Positions 50,024-59,868 of a stretch of 64,000 bases of DNA are shown one piece after another; the first letter of the stretch is position 1; every line of letters begins with the position of its first letter. The notes below the pieces were generated by a model that did no database searches, was not told the origin of the DNA, and saw nothing but the letters and a program-made list of their open reading frames with translations. This stretch comes from Armatimonadota bacterium. GTDB taxonomy: Bacteria > Armatimonadota > DTGP01 > JAKQQT01. The stretch is from assembly GCA_036504095.1 (NCBI GenBank), contig DASXVS010000040.1, forward strand, positions 116,470-180,469. The letters run 5' to 3'. The position numbers were made by a program, and so were the translations under genes.

Positions 50024-51349
50024 CTACTTGATGAATCCCTCGTAGTGACGCATCATCAACTGCGCTTCGATGGCCTGCATTGTTTCCAACGCGACGCCAA
50101 CGACGATGAGCAGCGAGGTTCCGCCGTAAAGGCTGAACGCGCCCGAGGGAATACGAAGGACAGCCGGCGCCAGGTACTGAACCAGGGCGATACCGGAAAG
50201 GAAGATGGCCCCGGCGAGTGTGATGCGCGTCATCACCCGGTCCAGATAGGCGGTGGTATCCTTCCCCGGCCTGATGCCCGGGATGAAGGCGTTCCACTTC
50301 TTCAGGTTGTCGCTCATCTCAGGGATGTTCATCATGACGGCCGTATAGAAATAGGTGAAGCCCATGATGACGATCGTGTAGACCAGACACGCCAGGATGC
50401 CCGTAACAGTGAGTCCCGGTTGCAGATCCCTCGCCACGGTTGCGAAGAACTCGCCCGCTTTACCCGGGGCAACGCCACCCAGCGTCGCCGGAAGCGCCAA
50501 GAGCGCCATGGCGAAGATGATGGGCATAACGCCGGAGGAATTGACTTTGAACGGGAGGAAAGTACTTCCGCCCGCCGTGACCTTGCCGCCCCCGACCACG
50601 CGCCGAGCGTGCTGCACGGGTACCTTGCGAACCGCCTGCACCATCGCCACCACGATCGCCGTCACCGCAACAAACGTCACCACAAGGGCGGCTATCTGAA
50701 GGATGCTCACGGTTCCACCAACGTACAACGCCCAGAGCTCTCCGAAGTTGCTGGGAAGGCGAACCATGATGTTGCCGAAGATGATGATGGAAACGCCGTT
50801 CCCGATGCCCTTTTCGGTGATGCTCTCACCCAGCCACAACAGGAAAGCCGTGCCTGCGGTGATAGCCAGTACGATCTGGAACATCTTGAGGTAGAGCATA
50901 AAGCCGGAGATGCCCACGAACAGTCCACCCTGGCTGCGCAGTGTTACGCACAGCAGCGTGCCCTGGAATATCGCCAGGGCGAGCGTGAGCATCCGCGTAT
51001 ACTTGTTGATCTCTTTGCGGCCGCTCTCGCCGCCTTCCTTCGCCATTTTCTCGAGGGAAGGAACGGCAACGGTGAGCAGTTGCATGACGATTGACGCGTT
51101 GATGTAAGGCAGGATGCCCATCGCCGTGACGCTGAAGTTCTTCAGGGCGCCGCCGCTGAACAAGTCCAGCAGGCCTAAAGCGCCCCTGAGCTTCCCGGTC
51201 AGCAGCGCATCCATCTCGCGGCCGGAAATTCCGGGCACGGGAACATGGATGGCCACAACCTGCAGAGCCAGGGCGAAGAGGACATACTGCATCCTCTTCC
51301 TGAGTTCAGGGATTTGCCACGCCGCTACAAAGGATTTGATCAACCCCAC
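50024..51349 (-). CDS. secY: protein translocase subunit SecY
   Basis: 441 residues, the ten-helix channel of the Sec translocon. Motifs include LGLLDLFSGGALKNFSV, GILPYINASIVMQLL and the plug/translocation segments. The GTG at 51349 with GGAGGT eight bases upstream is chosen; an ATG at 51373 would overlap rplO by 23 bases without a site. It follows rplO. Confidence 0.95.
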   Translation of the reverse strand: MGLIKSFVAAWQIPELRKRMQYVLFALALQVVAIHVPVPGISGREMDALLTGKLRGALGLLDLFSGGALKNFSVTAMGILPYINASIVMQLLTVAVPSLEKMAKEGGESGRKEINKYTRMLTLALAIFQGTLLCVTLRSQGGLFVGISGFMLYLKMFQIVLAITAGTAFLLWLGESITEKGIGNGVSIIIFGNIMVRLPSNFGELWALYVGGTVSILQIAALVVTFVAVTAIVVAMVQAVRKVPVQHARRVVGGGKVTAGGSTFLPFKVNSSGVMPIIFAMALLALPATLGGVAPGKAGEFFATVARDLQPGLTVTGILACLVYTIVIMGFTYFYTAVMMNIPEMSDNLKKWNAFIPGIRPGKDTTAYLDRVMTRITLAGAIFLSGIALVQYLAPAVLRIPSGAFSLYGGTSLLIVVGVALETMQAIEAQLMMRHYEGFIK

Positions 51350-51350
51350 G

Positions 51351-51788
51351 TTAGATGACCTCCGCCGCCCCACCTGCGGCGCTCAACTTCTCGCTTGCGC
51401 TCTTGCTGAAGGCATGGGCCTGCACGGTCAGCGCCTTGGTAATGTCGCCATTGCCGAGGACCTTGACGAGCATCGCTTCGCGAACCAGGCCATTGTCCAC
51501 CAGGGAATCAATGGTCACGACAGCGCCGGCCTCATACTTCTCTTCCAGAGCCGCCACGTTGACGACTGCATATTCGATCCGCCATTTATTGTTGAATCCG
51601 CGCTTGCGAGGCAAGCGGCGATGCAACGGCGTCTGGCCGCCTTCGAACCACGGCGCAATATTGGCGTATTTCTTCTGGCCCTTTTCGCCGCGGCCAGCCG
51701 TCCGGCCCTGGCCGGCGCTGATGCCACGGCCAACGCGTGTGCGTTTCTTCTTTGCGCCCGGAGCGGGCGCGAGTTCATGAAGGTTCAT
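51351..51788 (-). CDS. rplO: 50S ribosomal protein uL15
   Basis: 145 residues, a late-assembly protein in the large subunit. The signature is RVGRGISAGQGRTAGRGEKG and the C-terminal ALTVQAHAFSKSASEKL. It follows rpmD closely and precedes secY with a stop-to-start gap of one base. Confidence 0.97.
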   Translation of the reverse strand: MNLHELAPAPGAKKKRTRVGRGISAGQGRTAGRGEKGQKKYANIAPWFEGGQTPLHRRLPRKRGFNNKWRIEYAVVNVAALEEKYEAGAVVTIDSLVDNGLVREAMLVKVLGNGDITKALTVQAHAFSKSASEKLSAAGGAAEVI

Positions 51789-51791
51789 AAT

Positions 51792-51977
51792 TTAGTCTTC
51801 GACCTCTTCCACCACAACCAGGTGGCGGATCTTGCGCACAGCACCGCGCACAGCCTGGCTGTCCGGAAGGATATTGCTGTGCTGCAACTTGCGCAGGCCG
51901 AGCGCTTCCGCAGTGGCGCGCTGGCTCTTTTCGTAACCGATGGGGCTCCGGGTGAGCGTAACTCTCAGCTTAGGCAT
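51792..51977 (-). CDS. rpmD: 50S ribosomal protein uL30
   Basis: 61 residues. LRVTLTRSPIGYEKSQRATA is the family motif. It overlaps the rpsE 3' end by eight bases, so translation is coupled. GGGAGG lies upstream of the ATG. Confidence 0.95.
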   Translation of the reverse strand: MPKLRVTLTRSPIGYEKSQRATAEALGLRKLQHSNILPDSQAVRGAVRKIRHLVVVEEVED

Positions 51978-52542
51978 TTTGAATCCTCCCAGCGGCGGCC
52001 GCCCGGACTTCGGGGCGAACGCTCAGGCTGTCCAGGCCAACGCCGCGGCGGGCCATCGTCTGCTCTACCGTCTGGAGTTGGGAGAGCGCTTTGATCGTTG
52101 CCCAGGCGTTGTTCACCGGGTTGTTTGAACCCAGCGACTTGGCCAGGACGTCTTTCACGCCCGCGGCTTCCAGGATGGCGCGGACGGCGCCGCCCGCCAC
52201 CACGCCCGTACCGGGCGCGGCAGGCTTGAGCATCACGCGGCTGGCGCCGAAGTCCACGGTGATTTCGTGCGGCAGGGTTGTCCCAACCATCGGCACGACC
52301 ATCAGGGCTTTCTTGGCGGTCTCAACTCCCTTGCGGATAGCGTCCGGGATCGAGAGCGCCTTGCCGAGGCCGACGCCCACGCTGCCGTTCTTGTCGCCGA
52401 CGACGATCAATACGCTCCAGGAGAGGGTGCGGCCGCCCTTGTGTGTCTTCTGCACCTTGTTGGTGCGGATGATACGCTCTTCAAGGCCCGACTCGTTCGT
52501 CTGCTGCTGCGGCCGGCGTTCTCTATTTTGACTAGGTCTCAT
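51970..52542 (-). CDS. rpsE: 30S ribosomal protein uS5
   Basis: 190 residues, important for accuracy and helicase activity at the mRNA entry. The double-stranded RNA-binding domain shows VQKTHKGGRTLSWSVLIVVG, and the C-terminal domain GGAVRAILEAAGVKDVLAKS. A 25-residue basic/Gln-rich N-terminal lead precedes the core. No strong ribosome binding site. Confidence 0.97.
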   Translation of the reverse strand: MRPSQNRERRPQQQTNESGLEERIIRTNKVQKTHKGGRTLSWSVLIVVGDKNGSVGVGLGKALSIPDAIRKGVETAKKALMVVPMVGTTLPHEITVDFGASRVMLKPAAPGTGVVAGGAVRAILEAAGVKDVLAKSLGSNNPVNNAWATIKALSQLQTVEQTMARRGVGLDSLSVRPEVRAAAAGRIQNA

Positions 52543-52594
52543 TGGTCTTTCGTTCCGTTCTCGTGTGGGCGCATGGCCCTCCGGGTTAGTGGTA

Positions 52595-52960
52595 CTAGCA
52601 CTTCAGCCCGGCTTCACGGGCGGCGTCTGCCAGAGCGGCGACGCGACCGTGGTAGAGATAGCCGGCGCGGTCAAACACCGCAACCTCAATTCCCTTTTCA
52701 CCGGCGCGCTTCGCCAGCAGGGCTCCCACCTTCTTCGCTGCTTCCACGGTGCCGCCATTGCCCTTCAGATCTTCGCGAAGGGCCTTCTCGACGGACCCGG
52801 CGGCCGTGATGGTGGTGCCGGTGCTGTCATCGACCAACTGCGCATAGATATGCACGTTGCTCCGGAACACGCACAGGCGGGGCTTGGCGGGCGTGCCGCT
52901 CACGTTCTTGCGCACCCGCATATGGCGTTGGGCGCGCGCTTCGCGTCTCGTCTTTGCCAT
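52595..52960 (-). CDS. rplR: 50S ribosomal protein uL18
   Basis: 121 residues, a 5S rRNA-binding protein. [20 protein letters not shown] and [20 protein letters not shown] are the family signature. It starts one base after the rplF stop codon. Confidence 0.97.
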   Translation of the reverse strand: MAKTRREARAQRHMRVRKNVSGTPAKPRLCVFRSNVHIYAQLVDDSTGTTITAAGSVEKALREDLKGNGGTVEAAKKVGALLAKRAGEKGIEVAVFDRAGYLYHGRVAALADAAREAGLKC

Positions 52961-52961
52961 G

Positions 52962-53537
52962 TTACTTCTTGCCCTTTCCGCCGCCGGCCTTGCCAGCCTT
53001 GCCGGCTTTGCGCCGGATAACTTCGCCGCGGTAGCGAATGCCTTTACCCTTGTAGGGCTCCGGCTTCTTCAGGCCGCGAATCTCCGCTGCCTGCTGCCCC
53101 ACCAATTGCTTGTCGATACCGCTGATGAGAATGAATGGCGAGCGCGTGTTGGTGTCCATTCCGACTTCGAATGAGATGCCCGGCCGGGGCTCAACGATGA
53201 CGGGGTGGGAAAACCCCAGAGCGAGTTGCAGCGTTGGCCCCTGCAATGTCGCACGATAGCCGACACCGCTGATATCGAGGTGTTTCGAAAATCCATCGGT
53301 CACGCCCTTCACCATATTGGCGATGAGCGTCCGGATGAGGCCGTGCTGGGCCCGGGCTTCCGTGGATTCAACCGTGCGGGCAACGGTAACGACACCGTTT
53401 TCCACTTTTACGTTCAATACGGCCGGTATCGGCTGGCTGAGGGAACCCTTCGGCCCCTTCACCGCCACGATACCGTCCTGTTGTGTAATCTCAACGCCCG
53501 ACGGGAGGGCGATGGGCTGTTTGCCGATTCGAGACAT
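52962..53537 (-). CDS. rplF: 50S ribosomal protein uL6
   Basis: 191 residues in two similar halves, binding near the sarcin-ricin loop. Motifs are [27 protein letters not shown] and the C-terminal [20 protein letters not shown]. The lysine-rich tail is a little longer than usual. AGGGG precedes the ATG. Confidence 0.97.
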   Translation of the reverse strand: MSRIGKQPIALPSGVEITQQDGIVAVKGPKGSLSQPIPAVLNVKVENGVVTVARTVESTEARAQHGLIRTLIANMVKGVTDGFSKHLDISGVGYRATLQGPTLQLALGFSHPVIVEPRPGISFEVGMDTNTRSPFILISGIDKQLVGQQAAEIRGLKKPEPYKGKGIRYRGEVIRRKAGKAGKAGGGKGKK

Positions 53538-53691
53538 ATATTACCCCTGTCCTGTGATTAGGCCGGTGGCCTTTTTCCAGGACGACTGTCCGGCGGTTCC
53601 CCGCGTGGGCCTGCCAGACGACAAATGCTCCGACATCCTGAGGAGGCGTCGGAGCCTCACCATTATAGCGCGTATGCGTTCGTAGTATCGA

Positions 53692-53752
53692 GTTCCGCGT
53701 TCCGTGTTTCGAGTTCCTGGTTTCGAAACTCGAAACTCGGAACCAGGAACTC
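53692..53752. repeat. GAGTTCC-type hairpin between rpsH and rplF
   Basis: A perfect 12-base arm pair GAGTTCCTGGTT (53711-53722) and AACCAGGAACTC (53741-53752), with more words upstream. It ends eight bases before the rpsH stop. Confidence 0.85.
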
Positions 53753-53759
53753 TACCCCG

Positions 53760-54158
53760 TCAGCACACCGTGCACAGCACCTCGCCGCCGATACCCAGCT
53801 GGCGGGCGCGCCGATCCGTCATCACGCCCTGGGACGTGGTGAGGATGGCGATGCCCATGCCGCCCTGAACGCGCGGCACGAGCGCGGAACTCTTGTACAC
53901 CCGGAGACCGGGCTTCGAGATGCGCTTTATCTCGCGAATGGCCTTGGTGCGGCGCGGGCCGTACTTCAGCGTGACCTTCAGGCGGGGATGCCCGTCCACG
54001 GTCACGGCCTCAAAGCCGCTGATATAGCCTTCCTGCTCCAGAATGCGCAGGATCTCCGTCTTCAGTTTCGACGAAGGGAGTTCTACCGTATCCTTGTTGG
54101 CATGGAAGCCGTTTCGGATGCGGGTCAGCAAATCTGCAATCGGATCTGTTACGTTCAT
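53760..54158 (-). CDS. rpsH: 30S ribosomal protein uS8
   Basis: 132 residues, a central-domain 16S-binding protein that also autoregulates the spc operon in some bacteria. VTDPIADLLTRIRNGFHANK and the C-terminal STSQGVMTDRRARQLGIGGE-like TTSQGVMTDRRARQL are the family motif. AGAGGAAC lies upstream. Confidence 0.97.
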   Translation of the reverse strand: MNVTDPIADLLTRIRNGFHANKDTVELPSSKLKTEILRILEQEGYISGFEAVTVDGHPRLKVTLKYGPRRTKAIREIKRISKPGLRVYKSSALVPRVQGGMGIAILTTSQGVMTDRRARQLGIGGEVLCTVC

Positions 54159-54213
54159 GTTCCTCTGTGAATTCCTCCCGCGGTCTCGGCTGCACAGCCG
54201 ACGCGACGGGCGT

Positions 54214-54275
54214 TCTAGTTCCGAGTTCCGAGTTCCTGGTTCCGAAACTCGGAACTCGGAACCAGGAACTCGAAA
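54214..54275. repeat. GAGTTCC-type hairpin between rpsN and rpsH
   Basis: Perfect 16-base arms: CGAGTTCCTGGTTCCG (54229-54244) and its complement (54257-54272) with a 12-base loop. It ends eleven bases before the rpsN stop and fills most of the gap. Confidence 0.9.
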
Positions 54276-54282
54276 CGTGATT

Positions 54283-54468
54283 CTACCAACTGCTCTTCGT
54301 GATGCCGGGCAGCTGGGCTGAGCACGCCAGTTCGCGGAAGCAGATGCGGCAAATGCCGAACTTCTTGAACACGCCGCGAGGGCGGCCGCAACGGCGGCAA
54401 CGCGTGTAGGCCTGCACTTTGAATTTGCTGGGCCTCTTGCACTTTTCGATCAGTGATCTCTTAGCCAT
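54283..54468 (-). CDS. rpsN: 30S ribosomal protein uS14 (zinc form)
   Basis: 61 residues, the short zinc-binding form with two CxxC pairs ([20 protein letters not shown]). The ATG at 54468 (MAKRSLIEK) overlaps the EF-G-like gene by eight bases. It lies between that gene and rpsH on the minus strand. Confidence 0.96.
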   Translation of the reverse strand: MAKRSLIEKCKRPSKFKVQAYTRCRRCGRPRGVFKKFGICRICFRELACSAQLPGITKSSW

Positions 54469-56545
54469 GAGCGGCTTCTTTCTCCTTCTTTCGGTCCGCC
54501 ACAATCTGAGGAATCAGGTGGGCAGGAACTTCTTCATAATGTGAAAACTTGGTGCTGAACCGACCGCGGCCTCGGGTGATGCTGCGAAGGTCCACTGCGT
54601 AACGCGTCATCTCCGGTTGCGGGACTTCAGCCCGGACAACCTGCATTCCGTCGCCTATCGGCTCCATCCCTAGCACGCGTCCGCGCTTGCCGTTGAGGTC
54701 GCTGATGATATCTCCGGTCTGCGCCTCCGGTACGATAATCTCCGCTTCCACCACGGGCTCCAGCAGCACCGGCTGCGCCTTCTGGATGCCTTCCTTGAAC
54801 GCCAGGCCGCCGGCGATCTTGAACGCGATCTCCGAGGAGTCCACCGGGTGGAACGAACCGTCCACAACCGTCGCCCGAACGTCCACCGTGGGATATCCCG
54901 CGATGACGCCGTCCGCCATCGCTTCCTCTACGCCCTTCTGGACGGCAGGGATGAAGTTGCGCGGGATGGCGCCGCCGACGATCTTGTCCACAAACTGCAG
55001 GCCTTCGCCGCGCCCCACCGGCTCGAACTCCACCACGCAATCCCCGAACTGCCCGCGGCCACCCGACTGCTTCTTGTGGCGGCCCTGGGCCCTCGCCTTG
55101 GATTTGATTGTTTCCCGATACGGAACCTTGGCCGGCTTCGTGTTGACGCCCACTCCAAACTTCCTCTTCAACCGGTCAACAACGATGTCCACATGGCTCT
55201 CCCCCATGCCGGCAACGATGGTTTCAGCGGTCTCCGCATCCCGGCGGATCGAGACGGTTGGGTCTTCTTCCGCCATTCGCTGGAGGGCGGGCCCCAATTT
55301 GTCTTCGTCGGCCTTGGTCTGCGCGAAAACGGCCACTTCATACACCGGCGTCGGAAACACCATCTCATCGAAAACGATTTTCTTGCTCGCGTCGCAGAGC
55401 GTGTCGCCCGTGGACGTGACGGCCATCTTGGCAACCGCCGCGATGTCGCCCGCCCGAACCTCACTGGCCTGTTCCTGTGTCTTGCCGTGCAGGAAGAAGA
55501 CGCTGCCCACGCGTTCATCGCGCGCCTGCGTTGCGTTCCACAGATGAGAGTCCGGTTTTACGACCCCGCTCATGACGCGGAAATACGTCAGTTTGCCGAC
55601 ATACGGGTCCGCGGTGGTCTTCCAGACGAGCGCCGAGGTCGACGGGTTGGTCAACTCGCGGTCCTCTTCCTCGCCGGTGTCCGGATTCTTCCCATGTTCG
55701 GTCGGCTGTTCGGCGGGGCTCGGCGCCAGAAGGACGATATCGTCCATCAGCGTCTTCACTCCGATGCCCTTCACCGCACTGCCGCAGAAAACCGGGGCCA
55801 GCGTACCGGCTTTGACGCCGAGGTGCAGGCCGTGGTCCATCTCTTCAATGGTCAACGGCTCCCCGTCCAGGTATTTCAGGATGAGCTCGTCATCGTTCTC
55901 GGCCGCCGCTTCCATCAGCGTATCGCGGTAAGTCGCCACCACTTCCTTCATATCGTCCGGAACCGGGACTTCTTCGAAGGCCGTGCCGTTCCAGACGCTC
56001 GCCGTCTCGTTGATCAGATCAACGGTGCCCTTAAAGCTTTCCTCGGCCCCAATCGGGAGTTCCACGGGAACTACCGTCTTGCCGTATTTGCCGCGCAGCT
56101 CTTCCACTATCCGGTAGAAGTCCGCGTTTTCACGGTCCATGCGATTCACGAAAATCAGTCGGACCACATTGTTCTTCTTCGCCATATCCCAGGCGACTTC
56201 CGCGCCGACTTCCAGCCCGCTGTTGGCATTCATCACGATGAGCGCTGCATCGGCGACCCTTAGAGCCCCCTGCACCTCACCAACAAAATCGAGGTAACCC
56301 GGGACGTCGATAGCGTTTACTTTCGTGCCGTTCCACTCGAAGGGGGCAAGGGCGGCGCTGATGCTCATCTGCCGCTTTACTTCGTCCGGATCGAAATCCG
56401 TCGTAGCCGTTCCGTCTTCTACTTTGCCAAGGCGGTCTTTGGCCCCGGCGGCGACCAGCATAGCCTCGGTGAGGGTGGTCTTTCCGCTGTGGCCGTGTCC
56501 CACAAGTGCGATATTACGTATATTGCAGGCGTCGTACTGTTTCAT
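54461..56545 (-). CDS. EF-G paralogue (FusA2-like) inside the spc operon
   Basis: 694 residues with the five-domain EF-G layout. G1 reads [15 protein letters not shown] instead of the canonical AHIDAGKTT, G3 is IDVPGYLDF, and G4 is [10 protein letters not shown]. The central segment [14 protein letters not shown] and C-terminal [12 protein letters not shown] match the EF-G-like type II proteins rather than housekeeping EF-G. It hydrolyses GTP on the ribosome; the exact role of this branch is unclear. It sits between rplE and rpsN, a place not used by fusA in the standard order. The ATG at 56545 has AGGGAACG upstream. Confidence 0.85.
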   Translation of the reverse strand: MKQYDACNIRNIALVGHGHSGKTTLTEAMLVAAGAKDRLGKVEDGTATTDFDPDEVKRQMSISAALAPFEWNGTKVNAIDVPGYLDFVGEVQGALRVADAALIVMNANSGLEVGAEVAWDMAKKNNVVRLIFVNRMDRENADFYRIVEELRGKYGKTVVPVELPIGAEESFKGTVDLINETASVWNGTAFEEVPVPDDMKEVVATYRDTLMEAAAENDDELILKYLDGEPLTIEEMDHGLHLGVKAGTLAPVFCGSAVKGIGVKTLMDDIVLLAPSPAEQPTEHGKNPDTGEEEDRELTNPSTSALVWKTTADPYVGKLTYFRVMSGVVKPDSHLWNATQARDERVGSVFFLHGKTQEQASEVRAGDIAAVAKMAVTSTGDTLCDASKKIVFDEMVFPTPVYEVAVFAQTKADEDKLGPALQRMAEEDPTVSIRRDAETAETIVAGMGESHVDIVVDRLKRKFGVGVNTKPAKVPYRETIKSKARAQGRHKKQSGGRGQFGDCVVEFEPVGRGEGLQFVDKIVGGAIPRNFIPAVQKGVEEAMADGVIAGYPTVDVRATVVDGSFHPVDSSEIAFKIAGGLAFKEGIQKAQPVLLEPVVEAEIIVPEAQTGDIISDLNGKRGRVLGMEPIGDGMQVVRAEVPQPEMTRYAVDLRSITRGRGRFSTKFSHYEEVPAHLIPQIVADRKKEKEAAHG

Positions 56546-56610
56546 CACGTTCCCTATCTAAGAAACGAACAAGGTACTTTGAAGCGGAGCCGGCGGATTC
56601 ACCGGCGTGT

Positions 56611-56637
56611 CCGGGCGCGGTGATAAACCGCGCCCGG
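56611..56637. repeat. perfect 11-bp hairpin between rplE and the EF-G-like gene
   Basis: CCGGGCGCGGT (56611-56621), loop GATAA, and the exact complement (56627-56637). It is followed on the minus strand by another CCGGCGGATTCACCGG hairpin (56589-56604). It lies in the transcribed gap after rplE. Confidence 0.8.
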
Positions 56638-56647
56638 TGAGATGAAT

Positions 56648-57199
56648 CTATTTCTTGGCCAGCGGCATTCCCAGTTTGCGAAGCAGGCTGGCGGCCTCTT
56701 CGTCATTGCGAGCCGTGGTCTGGATGATGATGTCCATGCCGCGCACCTGGTCCACCCGGTCGTACTCGATCTCGGGGAAGGTCAACTGCTCCTTCATGCC
56801 GAAGGAGAAGTTCCCGCGCCCGTCAAATGAGTTCGGGTTCAGGCCCTGGAAGTCACGGACGCGCGCCAGGGTAACGTTGAACAGGCGGTCGATGAACTCG
56901 TAGGCCATATCGCCGCGAAGCGTCACCATGCAGCCGACTTTGGCGCCGGCGCGGATCTTGAAGGCCGCGATGGACTTCTTAGTCTTGGTGATAACGGGCT
57001 TCTGGCCGGTGATCGCGGTCAGGTCCTTGATCGCGCCGTCCAGCAGTTTCGGTTCTCCGCCGGTCTGCCCCGCTCGGCCAACGCCCATGTTCACGACGAC
57101 CTTGTTGATCTTAGGCGCCATCATCACGTTGGCGTAGGAGAACTCCTTCATCAACGCGGGCACAATCTCTTTCTCGTATTTCTCTCGTAACCGTGACAT
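56648..57199 (-). CDS. rplE: 50S ribosomal protein uL5
   Basis: 183 residues, a 5S rRNA-binding protein. [36 protein letters not shown] and [16 protein letters not shown] are the family signature. CAGGAG precedes the ATG at 57199. Confidence 0.97.
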   Translation of the reverse strand: MSRLREKYEKEIVPALMKEFSYANVMMAPKINKVVVNMGVGRAGQTGGEPKLLDGAIKDLTAITGQKPVITKTKKSIAAFKIRAGAKVGCMVTLRGDMAYEFIDRLFNVTLARVRDFQGLNPNSFDGRGNFSFGMKEQLTFPEIEYDRVDQVRGMDIIIQTTARNDEEAASLLRKLGMPLAKK

Positions 57200-57296
57200 A
57201 TTTGCTCCTGCCGATTTCCGACCGGCTCAGGATGGGCGGAGGTCATCCGCCGTGGATTCGCCTTTCCGGGGCAGATCCCCGGCCAGGGCTTCTAAT
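57200..57296. repeat. short hairpins between rplX and rplE
   Basis: GGCGGA-GGTCA-TCCGCC and CCGGGG-CAGAT-CCCCGG are two perfect six-base-stem hairpins in a 97-bp gap. They resemble the style of other short palindromes in the window. Confidence 0.6.
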
Positions 57297-57680
57297 TCAG
57301 AGCGTGTCGCCCGTTGTGCGGTCGAACCGCACCCATTTGCCTTCAACCAGCTTGTGGCCGATTTTGGCGGGCTGGGCCTCTCCCTTAACGATGTGGTTAG
57401 GGTTGCACAGCATCACGTTGGAACGGTCGATGGCGGCCGGCATTTCATAGCGGCCTTCCTCGTGGGCTCCAACCTTCTGCTGGCGCGGCTTCTTGTGCTT
57501 GACCACCATATTGAGGTTCTCGACGACAACACGGTTTTCCCGAGGCTTCACCTCGAGCACTGCGCCACGCTTGCCCTTGTCCTTGCCGGCGATGATCAGA
57601 ACGACATCGCCTTTCTTTATCTGCATCTTGCGCTGCGCGGTAAAATTGTCCGCGTACACAATGTTCTTCTTGCTTGACAT
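57297..57680 (-). CDS. rplX: 50S ribosomal protein uL24
   Basis: 127 residues, an assembly initiator near the tunnel. [20 protein letters not shown] is the KOW-type motif, and [20 protein letters not shown] follows. An N-terminal lead of about 17 residues is longer than in many species. GGAGAG precedes the ATG. Confidence 0.97.
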   Translation of the reverse strand: MSSKKNIVYADNFTAQRKMQIKKGDVVLIIAGKDKGKRGAVLEVKPRENRVVVENLNMVVKHKKPRQQKVGAHEEGRYEMPAAIDRSNVMLCNPNHIVKGEAQPAKIGHKLVEGKWVRFDRTTGDTL

Positions 57681-57688
57681 ATTGCTCT

Positions 57689-57757
57689 CCAGTTCCGAGT
57701 TCCGAGTTCCGCGTTCCGAGTTCCGAGTCTCGGAACCAGGAACTCGAAACTCGGGAC
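57689..57757. repeat. GAGTTCC-type hairpin between rplN and rplX
   Basis: TTCCGAGTTCCGAGTTCCGC, then CTCGGAACCAGGAACTCGAA, pairing imperfectly. It lies from the rplX start region to one base before the rplN stop. Confidence 0.8.
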
Positions 57758-58126
57758 TTACAGGACTTCCGGCGCCAGTGAAATGATCTTCATGAACTGC
57801 TTGTCGCGGAGTTCGCGGGCAACCGGTCCGAAGACGCGCGTTCCCCGCGGTTCGTTGGCGGCGTTGATCAGCACAGCCGCGTTATCGTCGAACCGAACGT
57901 AGCTGCCATCGGGGCGGCGGATCGTCTTGGCGGTGCGAACCACAACCGCTCGCACGACGTCGCCCTTCTTCACAGCGGCGCCAGGCGTAGCGGACTTGAC
58001 GTTGCACACGATGACGTCGCCGACGAGACCGTAGCGGGCATTGCTGCCCTTAAGGACGCGGATGACGCGGACTGTCTTAGCGCCGCTGTTGTCGGCGACT
58101 TTCAATAACGTAAAATTCTGAACCAT
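57758..58126 (-). CDS. rplN: 50S ribosomal protein uL14
   Basis: 122 residues, an intersubunit-bridge protein. [19 protein letters not shown] and the C-terminal [19 protein letters not shown] are the standard. GAGGAAC precedes the ATG. Confidence 0.98.
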   Translation of the reverse strand: MVQNFTLLKVADNSGAKTVRVIRVLKGSNARYGLVGDVIVCNVKSATPGAAVKKGDVVRAVVVRTAKTIRRPDGSYVRFDDNAAVLINAANEPRGTRVFGPVARELRDKQFMKIISLAPEVL

Positions 58127-58137
58127 TGGTGTTCCTC

Positions 58138-58204
58138 AGTTTCGAGTTCCGTGTTCCGAGTTCCGAGTGGCTGTTCGCGATACTCGGAACCAGGAACTCG
58201 AAAC
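58138..58204. repeat. GAGTTCC-type hairpin between rpsQ and rplN
   Basis: Arms 58138-58160 and 58182-58204 pair in about 20 of 23 positions around a GGCTGTTCGCGAT-containing loop. It ends five bases before the rpsQ stop. Confidence 0.85.
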
Positions 58205-58208
58205 TTCA

Positions 58209-58490
58209 CTACTTGGCGCGTTCCACGACGCGAACAAGCCGCCACCGCTTTTCGCGGCTCAATGGGCGGGTTTCCATGATCTCGACGACATCGCCGACGC
58301 GAGCGTCGTTGGCCTCGTCGTGGACCTTGAACTTGTTGCTGCGCTTCAGCGTCTTGCCATAAAGGCGATGGCGGATAAGGTTTTCAATGGCAACTACGAT
58401 GGTTTTGTCCATCCTGTCGCTGACAACCTTGCCGATACGCACTTTGCGGCTGGCGCGCTCTTCAGCGGCCTTGGGTGTGGTTTCCGTCAT
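58209..58490 (-). CDS. rpsQ: 30S ribosomal protein uS17
   Basis: 93 residues, an OB-fold 16S-binding protein. [20 protein letters not shown] and [20 protein letters not shown] are the family motifs. The ATG follows the rpmC stop codon directly (TAA-ATG). Confidence 0.97.
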   Translation of the reverse strand: MTETTPKAAEERASRKVRIGKVVSDRMDKTIVVAIENLIRHRLYGKTLKRSNKFKVHDEANDARVGDVVEIMETRPLSREKRWRLVRVVERAK

Positions 58491-58694
58491 TTATTTAGCG
58501 GCTCCCGCCCGCTCTGCCTCGGTGATGAGTGTCAGACAGCGAGCAACGTCTTTCTTGAGCGTCCGCATAAGCCGCGCATTCGGCACCTGGCCCATCGCGG
58601 ACTTGGAGCGCAATTCATACATGTCCTTGTAATTCGCATGTATCTGCTTTTTCAGTTCCGCCACGTTCTTCAGGCGAAGTTCAGATGCTTTCAT
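58491..58694 (-). CDS. rpmC: 50S ribosomal protein uL29
   Basis: 67 residues, a two-helix protein near the tunnel exit. [20 protein letters not shown] and [19 protein letters not shown] fit. It overlaps the rplP 3' end by 14 bases. Confidence 0.96.
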   Translation of the reverse strand: MKASELRLKNVAELKKQIHANYKDMYELRSKSAMGQVPNARLMRTLKKDVARCLTLITEAERAGAAK

Positions 58695-59112
58695 TTTCAG
58701 TCATCTCCTCTTTCGCGCGAACCAGGAAGCGGGTATTGATGGGCAGTTTGTGCGACGCGAGGCGCATGGCTTCCTTAGCCATTTCCTCCGGAACGCCGGC
58801 CATCTCGAACATAATGCGGCCAGGCTTGACAACGGCCACCCAACCTTCGGGCGCGCCCTTGCCGGAACCCATGCGGGTTTCCGCCGGCTTCTTGGTGAAC
58901 GGCTTGTCCGGGAAGATCCGAATCCAGATCTTGCCGCCGCGCTTTACGTGGCGTGTCATCGCGATACGAGCAGCCTCAATCTGGTTGTTCGTAACCCACG
59001 ACGGCTCCAGAGCCTGAAGCGCGAACTCGCCGAAGGCGATATCCGATCCACCCTTGGCGGCGTTCCACATGCGACCGCGATGCTGCTTGCGGTGCTTAAC
59101 CTTCTTGGGCAT
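58681..59112 (-). CDS. rplP: 50S ribosomal protein uL16
   Basis: 143 residues, at the A/P site region of the large subunit. [20 protein letters not shown] and the [19 protein letters not shown] motif are characteristic. ATG at 59112 (MPKKVKHRK) lies within the rpsC 3' end (17-base overlap). Longer frames upstream are non-homologous. Confidence 0.97.
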   Translation of the reverse strand: MPKKVKHRKQHRGRMWNAAKGGSDIAFGEFALQALEPSWVTNNQIEAARIAMTRHVKRGGKIWIRIFPDKPFTKKPAETRMGSGKGAPEGWVAVVKPGRIMFEMAGVPEEMAKEAMRLASHKLPINTRFLVRAKEEMTENESI

Positions 59113-59866
59113 TAACAACTCGGACTCTCCTCCTCTCACCGCGTTCATTCACGCGTTCGCGGCGCGGCCCGCGATCACGGTCTCGGCCGGCGTGATCGAA
59201 ACCGGATTCCGGTCGAGAGCCCGCCCGCTGCTTGTCAAGAATGTCGCCCTTGTAGATCCAGACCTTGATGCCGATGTGGCCGTAGGTCGTCAGGGCTTCG
59301 CAGAAACCGTAGTCGATATCGGCGCGGATGGTGTGCAGCGGGATTTTGCCGTCCTTGTTGCACTCCACGCGGGCCATTTCTGAACCGGCCAGCCGGCCGC
59401 TGCAGATGATCTTCATGCCCTTGGCGCCGATCTTCATCGTCCGCTGCATGCTCTGGCGCATCGCGCGCTTGTAAGCGATGCGCTTTTCGATCTGCTGCGC
59501 GATGCTTTCCGCCACCAGTTGCGCTTCCATCTCGGGCACGCGGATTTCCACCACGTTGATGGTGGTCATTCCCGGCTTGTTGATGAACCGCTCAACGTCA
59601 GCGCGAAGATCGTCGATGCCCTTGCCGCCGCGGCCGATGATGATTCCGGGTTTCGCGGTGTGGATATTGACCTTCATTTTGCCGGCGAACCGCTCGATCT
59701 CAATGCGGGCGATTCCGGCCTGGTACAGCTTGGATTTCAGCCAGCCGCGCAGTTTCAGGTCTTCCTCAAGCAAATCGGCGTAGTTCTTGTTGTTGGCGTA
59801 CCATTTGCTGAGGTGATCCTTATTGATGCCGACGCGGAAGCCGATCGGATTTACTTTTTGTCCCAT
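59096..59866 (-). CDS. rpsC: 30S ribosomal protein uS3
   Basis: 256 residues, a head protein at the mRNA entry. The KH domain has [18 protein letters not shown], and the C-terminal domain [16 protein letters not shown]. The C-terminal tail (about 212-256) is Arg/Glu-rich, longer than in E. coli. GGGGAGATAACT precedes the ATG at 59866. Confidence 0.97.
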   Translation of the reverse strand: MGQKVNPIGFRVGINKDHLSKWYANNKNYADLLEEDLKLRGWLKSKLYQAGIARIEIERFAGKMKVNIHTAKPGIIIGRGGKGIDDLRADVERFINKPGMTTINVVEIRVPEMEAQLVAESIAQQIEKRIAYKRAMRQSMQRTMKIGAKGMKIICSGRLAGSEMARVECNKDGKIPLHTIRADIDYGFCEALTTYGHIGIKVWIYKGDILDKQRAGSRPESGFDHAGRDRDRGPRRERVNERGERRRVRVVNAQEG

Positions 59867-59868
59867 AG

